Below, one piece after another: positions 6,959 to 11,561 of a stretch of DNA of 11,561 nt. The notes under the pieces are model-generated. The model saw only the letters and a program-made list of their open reading frames with translations. It was not told the DNA's origin and made no database searches. The stretch lies in assembly GCA_000310025.1 (NCBI GenBank), contig FN649746.1, positions 820,182-831,742 of the forward strand, given 5' to 3'. A program made the position numbers and the translations under genes. This stretch comes from Ectocarpus siliculosus (lineage: Eukaryota > Sar > Phaeophyceae > Ectocarpales > Ectocarpaceae). How positions within the stretch are numbered: the first letter of the stretch is position 1; each line of letters starts with the position of its first letter.

Positions 6959-8505
6959 AAGAGGAGGGGGGGGGGGGAGTTAGTGGGTGCCATGAACCAT
7001 TAGCTGCTGTATATTGGTGCGTCCCAGACTTGTATTTGGTGTCTCTTGGACTCTGTGTCTGAATTTTAGTATGACTGCGTCTACTCTTGATTTGAGGACC
7101 ACTTTGGGTCGAGGAGAGTGAGCGTTGAATCCTCGCAGTGGATGGACCATGTTGGATTGCATTCCGGGAGGATGGAATCTTGTCAAATCCGTCCGCCCGT
7201 TGAAGACACACTTTGCCATGCCGCGACCGACTCTCAGGTTCATGTCTCTATTCCCCCCCTCGTTCCATGGAAGGAAGGGCTTGCTTGTGGATGGCGGGTT
7301 TTCCCACCACGTCGCGGAATGCATTGATTGCCATTTGCCCAAGAGAACACCGGAACTGCATCATGTAGGACAACTAATAGCTTTATTTACCGGTCACAAA
7401 TCGTCGGTGTTCTGTTTGAGTTTTCTTTCGCGTCGTCGTAGACGGTAACAAGCAGGATAACCCATTGCTTGAAAGTGAATATCATAGACGATGCCACACA
7501 ACACGTATGTTCGAGAAGTTGGACCGAAGGGAAGGCTTGTGTTTTGTATCGAACTGTTCCTACCTTCTTCCTATCGGAAGGCTTTTCTTTCACTCATGAA
7601 TCGCAACTTCCCTGCCATGGAAGGATGCTACGAGATACACACACGGGTGTGATTTGATTTCGTTACGTGTAGTAGCAGTTCCTTGATCTCTAGAAGAAAG
7701 GTGTACCCTTTCGGGGGGTAGATGGCGTGTTACGACGGAGGCGTTTGCGTCAGTTGGACCGGTACGGATATGACAAGGTACTGCGCGGAGACCGGAACGG
7801 TTTTTAATATGAAGCCAACAACGATACCGTAGATGAGCCGGAGGGGGCGACAGCAAAACGGGTCTAAAAAGAACACTACACGGTGTAGTAGGTTTATTTC
7901 CGTTGTGACAGCAGGAACGTCACAGCAAAGACCTGACAAGTACAAAAAAAAAAGTTCGAAGCGGCGATGATCCTTTCAACATGAACGCTTGACCAGCACG
8001 TCTTGGAAGGGTTAGATGTTCGACGACACTTACTACTTTTCAACGCCGACAACTTCGCTGTGGGCTAGCTCTTGCCAGGCCATCTCTCGAGGACAGCACT
8101 TTTCAACGCCAGCACACCCCACCCTCGCTTCACCCGACGACTCTTTCCAATGATTGTTGAAGAGCAAGTCGACGAAGCTCTACCGAGCTTGGCAAAGTAT
8201 GTTGCGAGAGAAATACAATCTCTGTGCCCCTAGTTCGATCGAACGTGCCCGCTCCCTCCCCCTTCGCTCTCGCGCAAGCAACAAACACAACACAGCCAAG
8301 AACAAGTAGACTTTGTATGAACACCCGGCCTTGCGCTTGTCGTTACAAGACGTCGCGTTGGTTGTGTTGGTGAGATGACGTAGGCTACAGTTCTATCAAG
8401 TGGGTCGTTTTTTGGGGGTGGTTTGAAAAAAAAAGAAGCGTTGCCCATCGAATAAAAAAAAAAAAAAACACCTCTGTAAAGCTCTCGCAAGGGGCGTTCG
8501 AATGA
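6959..8505. other. Non-genic stretch with minor repeats, no supported gene
   Basis: It contains a 12-G run (about 6966-6977) and a 15-bp hairpin, ACTACAC-G-GTGTAGT, at 7875-7889. There is also a 6-bp-stem hairpin TGTGAC/GTCACA at 7904-7924, a 13-bp direct repeat ACTTTTCAACGCC at 8035-8047 and 8098-8110, and A-tracts near 8424-8432 and 8453-8468. Several frames of 60-120 codons exist on both strands over 6980-7450 and 8130-8330. None has an ATG at a sensible position together with codon bias or splice sites, so none is called. Confidence 0.45.
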
Positions 8506-8653
8506 GCCATAGTTTTTCGCGGGGTTCGCGCTGCGAGAAAAGTTATGGCCCTATTACCATCGCTGTGAAGTATACTTCACGCCACTAAAACCCACATATC
8601 TCAGCAACCACGCCGAACCCCGCGCAAATTTTTGCAGCTATCGAGAGCTCTCG
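8506..8653. repeat. Large imperfect palindrome with a perfect 16-bp centre
   Basis: The centre GTGAAGTATACTTCAC (8565-8580) is a perfect palindrome. Symmetrically around it, CGCGGGGTTCG (8518-8528) and CGAACCCCGCG (8614-8624) are perfect 11-bp inverted arms. Outside these, TTTTT (8513-8517) faces an A-rich complement near 8629-8636. Between arms and centre, scattered matches (TATG, TTA, GC) align with gaps, so the unit is one foldback of about 125 bp. The left half can form its own hairpin (GCCATA 8506-8511 with TATGGC 8544-8549). A separate perfect 12-bp palindrome, CGAGAGCTCTCG, follows at 8642-8653. Confidence 0.75.
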
Positions 8654-8706
8654 TCCACGCCTTTTTTTTCGCGGTGGAACCATTCCCCGAACCGGCGGGC
8701 AAAGTC

Positions 8707-8744
8707 CCGCAAAAATTCAAAACCTCATTTTCAAATTTTTGCGG
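8707..8744. repeat. Hairpin with 11-bp perfect stem
   Basis: CCGCAAAAATT (8707-8717) is the exact reverse complement of AATTTTTGCGG (8734-8744). The first part of the 16-bp loop (CAAAA, then CTCATTTTC) can extend the pairing with one bulge. The word CAAATTTTTGC at 8732-8742 also occurs at 8625-8635, linking this hairpin to the palindrome just upstream. Confidence 0.85.
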
Positions 8745-8794
8745 ACACAACAAGCCCCAGGTTGCACAAACAAAATCGTGTACCACGCAAGGTC

Positions 8795-9268
8795 ATGTCG
8801 TCCACGTTCAGCGATGAGACATGGCGTTACTTCAGGGAGAAGTGTGTATCGCTTCTGGGAGACGGGAGTGTTGTCAGCGCGGGCCTAGACAACAAGAGCA
8901 AGTCGTATCGCATACATCTTGTCGCGGACCTCCGTGAGGGCGTCAGGAAGGAGTGGAGGAGCACCCCGATCAAACGCCCAAAGGGCCGCAAGACGGGTCG
9001 CGACCGGGGTGCCGAGCACAAGTTCTTCGAGGACTGGCGGCCATCTGAGGGCGGCAACGTCGTCGAGCGCCTGCGAGACTCCAGGCACCGCATTGAGGCG
9101 GAGGCAGAAGCGGAGGTGGCGGCAGCTCGAACCAAGAGACCGCGGGACTGTCATGCCAGCGCCGCCGAACATGCACGCCCCGAGAAGCGCGGCGGCAAGC
9201 GCGAAGGCGCAGGCAGGCCACGCGGCAGCTTCGGCCCGAAGAAGCTACGCCAGAGGTCAAGGGGTTGA
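8795..9268 (+). pseudogene. N-terminal part of a DDE-type transposon protein (probable relic)
   Basis: An ATG at 8795 opens 157 codons with strong G/C third-position bias; a TTG at 8762 in the same frame is less likely to be the start. The protein is highly charged. It has a Trp/Phe-containing N-terminus (FSDETWRYFREKC), a basic KRPKGRKTGRDRG segment at about residues 61-73, a run of EA repeats near 104-112, and a basic C-terminus with GRPRG at 140-144, similar to the core of an AT-hook DNA-binding motif. It ends in the bases where the next frame, coding the end of a DDE transposase, begins. I infer that it is the DNA-binding front half of the same transposon's coding region. No aspartates of a DDE core are placed in it with confidence. 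It may instead be a separate accessory protein. Confidence 0.5.
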
Positions 9269-9747
9269 AGCAGATCTTGTTCGAGAGGGGGCTGTTGGTT
9301 GACGGGATGTCTAAGACGGGGTCGACGCGTGGTTCTAAACCTAACGAGGCCTTGAGCATGGTGGCGGTGTTGGGTAAGCAGCTCGACTTTAAGAATGTCG
9401 ATCCCAGTCTGATGGTGCTTGTCAAGCGCTGCGGAGGTGTTGCAATCATGCTTCCCAAGTTCCACTGCGAACTCAACCCGATCGAGCTAGTGTGGGGTAG
9501 ATCGAAGTACTGGGTCCGCCGGCACTGCAAGTACACCATTCAGTGCTTGCGGGAGAACGTAACCAAGAGCTATGCGGTGGAAGACAACCGTCTGAACCTA
9601 GATATTGTGCAGAAGTACTGCAGGAAGGTGGCCAACTTCCACTCGGTGTACGCCGATAAGCATACGGGCCCCGACGCAGTGCAGAGGCGGAGAGAGTACA
9701 GGTCGCACCGCAAGCCGGCGCCGTCTGAGTTTATTAACCCTGCGTAA
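9265..9747 (+). pseudogene. C-terminal fragment of a DDE-superfamily transposase
   Basis: These 160 codons carry PKFHCELNPIELVW (residues 64-77), the block around the third catalytic acidic residue in IS630/Tc1-mariner-like DDE endonucleases (Glu74, codon 9484-9486). It is followed by WVRRHCKYTI and, near the C-terminus, YRSHRK. This arrangement (ERGL, then a FHCELNPIE block, then CKYT and a basic YRSHR tail) matches, from memory, transposases common in fungi and other eukaryotes. The first two catalytic aspartates are absent. The start given is a TTG and not a real initiation site; the frame is open upstream to 9097, so the protein has lost its front and middle. It lies one frame off from 8795-9268, pointing to a deletion or frameshift near 9240-9265. 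It is probably inactive. Confidence 0.82.
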
Positions 9748-10449
9748 GTAAACGTACGTGCGTCTATGCAAGATAGGACTGACTGCTGTTGTGGGGGCGT
9801 TTGCGAATACATATACTGTTCGTGCAAGTAGTTTCGTTTGCTGTCGTTGGTTTGGCGTGAAACACGGTTCGTGTAAGTTTCGTATTTTTCGCGTGCATTT
9901 GTGCTTGGTGTATGTATGTATGTATGTAGTTCTAACCGGATACGTACGTATGTATTTAACAAAAAACACTGCATTTTTCAAGCGTGGCACAAAGCGTGAC
10001 GTTCACGGCTCAAGCGTGGCGAGTCCTGATCGATCTAAGCACGAAGAGGACGAAGAATGAAGAATCGCTCCTACAATATCGTCCGTATCTCTTTTTCGTC
10101 TTTCTGCGGCATGGTGATGGCCTCGTACAACTGGCGGTGATCCATCCACCATCACCAGTGGCTGTTGTTGTTGAGATCGGCCTTCTCTCGGCCAACCTTC
10201 AACTAACCTGAGCCCCCTCCGCTGTCCTTGGGGAATAAATCTACGCTCCTTTCTGTGTTGGTCCTGATCAGTTCTTTTTAGCTGTTCCCAATAAAATTGG
10301 AACTAAACTAGCGGCTTCATTCAGTTCCTTGCAACGAATCAGCTCGTTGCCTTCCACGCAGGCTCGCTGTAAAAACGAGGGATTTTCACATGTACACCCT
10401 GATCATAGCCTTTGAAAGCATTTTCTGTGTTCAGCCGCACCGAGACTGA
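9748..10449. other. Non-genic stretch downstream of the transposon relic
   Basis: It includes a TATG tetranucleotide run (about 9911-9928), a direct repeat TCAAGCGTGGC at 9978-9988 and 10010-10020, two AATAAA words (10234-10239 and 10290-10295), a near-palindrome GTTCCC...GGAAC (10284-10303) and a 7-bp-stem hairpin GCAACGA/TCGTTGC (10331-10350). A minus-strand frame is open for 99 codons (10003-10302), but it lacks a start and G/C third-position bias. I could not find a terminal inverted repeat matching the sequence left of the relic. Confidence 0.45.
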
Positions 10450-11561
10450 CGCCTTTTCATTGGTCAGCCGAGTCTAGCGCGGCCGATACTAAAATACTGG
10501 CAAACACACGCGTACCCTTCCCAAAGAGAACCACGCACACGCACCACCACCGCCACCACCAACGATAGCTCTGGTAGACGAAGAATAGCAGCGCGGTGCA
10601 CATATGTAGCTCTGACCATATTTCAATCAAGAGAGAGGGCCGTTGTGGGGACGATCGTCACTACACTGGGCGCTTGGCCAGTCGCAATCAAACCAAGAAC
10701 TCCTTGCCTTCGCACTAAAAAAATCCGTCCCGGTGTCTGCTCCAGTACACCTTCTCAACATCCGCACCGGTCCGCCAGCTCACTCACGCAGAAGCTTTCC
10801 GTGGTCACAAGCCAACTCCCCCAAAAGGCATACGCATACAATCGTGCAACAACGACCACCGGAAGAAGTAAAACCTTTGGCCCGTTCGCCGGTCCGCCAC
10901 CTTCATCGATCGGGGGTGCGTAAATTCTCGTCCGCAGGACCCCCCCCTCCCTGCAGATGCCCTCGAAGGGACGGATGCACACAACAAGCCGCTGCTGGAC
11001 AGCACTTTCTAGCAGCAGCAGCTAGATAGCACACGGGCAGAAACGCCCGGGACACCGCCTGTGACACAGCCAAAAACAAAACAACGCGCTGCTTCCCCAC
11101 TTAGGCATCTCCCGCCTGCTGAGGCTGACCCCCACCCCCTCCGTCATTGCCTGCCGCCGTCCGCAAGTCCTTCCTGACCCAGACCTTATTCCACGTCTCC
11201 TGCTGTCCCACGGGGGCGGGGGCGCCCCAACCTCTACCCCTCCCCCCCGCCGCGGGGGCCACGCTACCCGTAGAATGCCAGCCCCCCCCTCGACCCAAGC
11301 TCCTGACCGCGACACTACCCCTCCCCCGCCCTCCCCGCCCCCACCCTCTTCCCCTCCCGAAAACCCCTCGTCCAGCCGACGCGCCGACGCTCGCCGCCGC
11401 CACCTCTCCCGTCCCTCGCCCCCCTCTACCGTTCTCCCGCAGGCCCTCCCGAACCCACGTCTGGTTCCTGGCGAAACGGCCACCCAACCCTCTACCCCTG
11501 CCGGCGGCGGCGGTGGCGGCGGCAGGGGCGGCAGCGGGGGCGGTACCATGTCGACCCTTCA
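10450..11561 (+). CDS. Candidate two-exon gene, Pro/Ser- then Gly-rich protein (partial)
   Basis: Frame 1 is open from 10450 to a TAA at 10921-10923 (157 codons, no ATG) and again from 11065 to the window end (165 codons). A donor-like G|GTGCGT (GT at 10916-10917) and an acceptor after CTTCCCCACTTAG (ending 11104) would remove a 189-bp intron holding the stops between them and keep frame 1. The first part reads as mixed-composition protein, the second as Pro/Ser/Arg-rich then Gly-rich, coded by varied Gly codons, with high G/C third positions. An alternative start is ATG 11275, which alone would give an N-terminus beginning MPAPPSTQAPDRD. A second acceptor-like site (CCGTTCTCCCGCAG) ends at 11442. 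A minus-strand ORF (11022-11549) with a genuine ATG competes for the same DNA. No domain is recognised, so this is a hypothesis. Confidence 0.28.

Noticed and set aside
6980-7342. 120-codon minus-strand ORF and overlapping plus ORF 7125-7448
   Set aside because: Both start at non-ATG codons, lack codon bias and overlap each other; this length is expected by chance in a window of this size.
8130-8324. Minus-strand ORF with a signal-peptide-like hydrophobic start
   Set aside because: It starts at GTG, and no in-frame ATG exists before the upstream stop. No splice acceptor was identified.
10003-10302. 99-codon minus-strand open frame with a hydrophilic, QQQQ-containing peptide
   Set aside because: It has no start codon near its beginning, low G/C at third positions, and glutamines derived from a TTG microsatellite. 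The length is within chance expectation.
11022-11549. 175-codon minus-strand ORF starting with a genuine ATG and a poly-proline run
   Set aside because: GC- and purine-rich composition suppresses stops in several frames here, and the last third reads as random sequence. The plus-strand model was preferred, but only weakly.
1-11561. tRNA, rRNA or CRISPR features
   Set aside because: No tRNA T-loop/acceptor arrangement, rRNA-like block or regularly spaced short repeats with unique spacers could be found by eye; the tandem arrays lack unique spacers.

Overview
This window looks like nuclear DNA from an intron-rich eukaryote with a gene-poor, repeat-rich genome. It has no operon-like layout, and long AT-rich or T-tract stretches separate short GC-rich patches with GC-biased third codon positions. 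It also contains plausible GT/AG splice sites, microsatellites, two small inverted-repeat elements and a decayed transposase. The mix would fit a brown alga or another stramenopile. That placement is an inference with modest confidence, because no lineage-specific gene is present.

Layout, left to right. Bases 1-322 are probably the 3' end of a plus-strand gene with a low-complexity Ala/Ser/Pro/Arg-rich C-terminus. Bases 323-2141 hold no convincing gene, but contain an (AAC)10 microsatellite and a 67-bp duplication whose copies are joined by an A-tract. Bases 2178-2228 are a possible first coding exon ending in a P-loop-like motif at a good splice donor. Bases 2907-4015 are a mosaic of repeats: two inverted copies of a ~100-bp sequence flank a 113-bp tandem duplication and a CA/C-rich tandem array. 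A ~222-bp TA-flanked inverted-repeat element follows at 4041-4262. A probable last exon (4886-5105), preceded by a duplicated splice-acceptor region, ends a plus-strand gene. A weak ORF (5312-5665) runs into a 173-bp pogo-like miniature element (5609-5781).

Bases 5784-8505 are largely empty apart from a candidate small cysteine-rich secreted peptide (6698-6865) and an 18-bp tandem repeat. A dense cluster of palindromes (8506-8744) precedes a transposon relic. Its N-terminal half (8795-9268) and the C-terminal DDE region of its transposase (9265-9747) lie in different frames, and the central catalytic region is missing. The right edge (10450-11561) can be read as a two-exon plus-strand gene encoding a Pro/Ser- then Gly-rich protein that runs off the window.

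I see no evidence that these parts form a pathway. The best-supported items are the transposase C-terminus, the two miniature elements and the terminal exon at 4886-5105. No RNA gene or CRISPR array was found. The other single exons are hypotheses based on open frame, codon bias and splice-site context.
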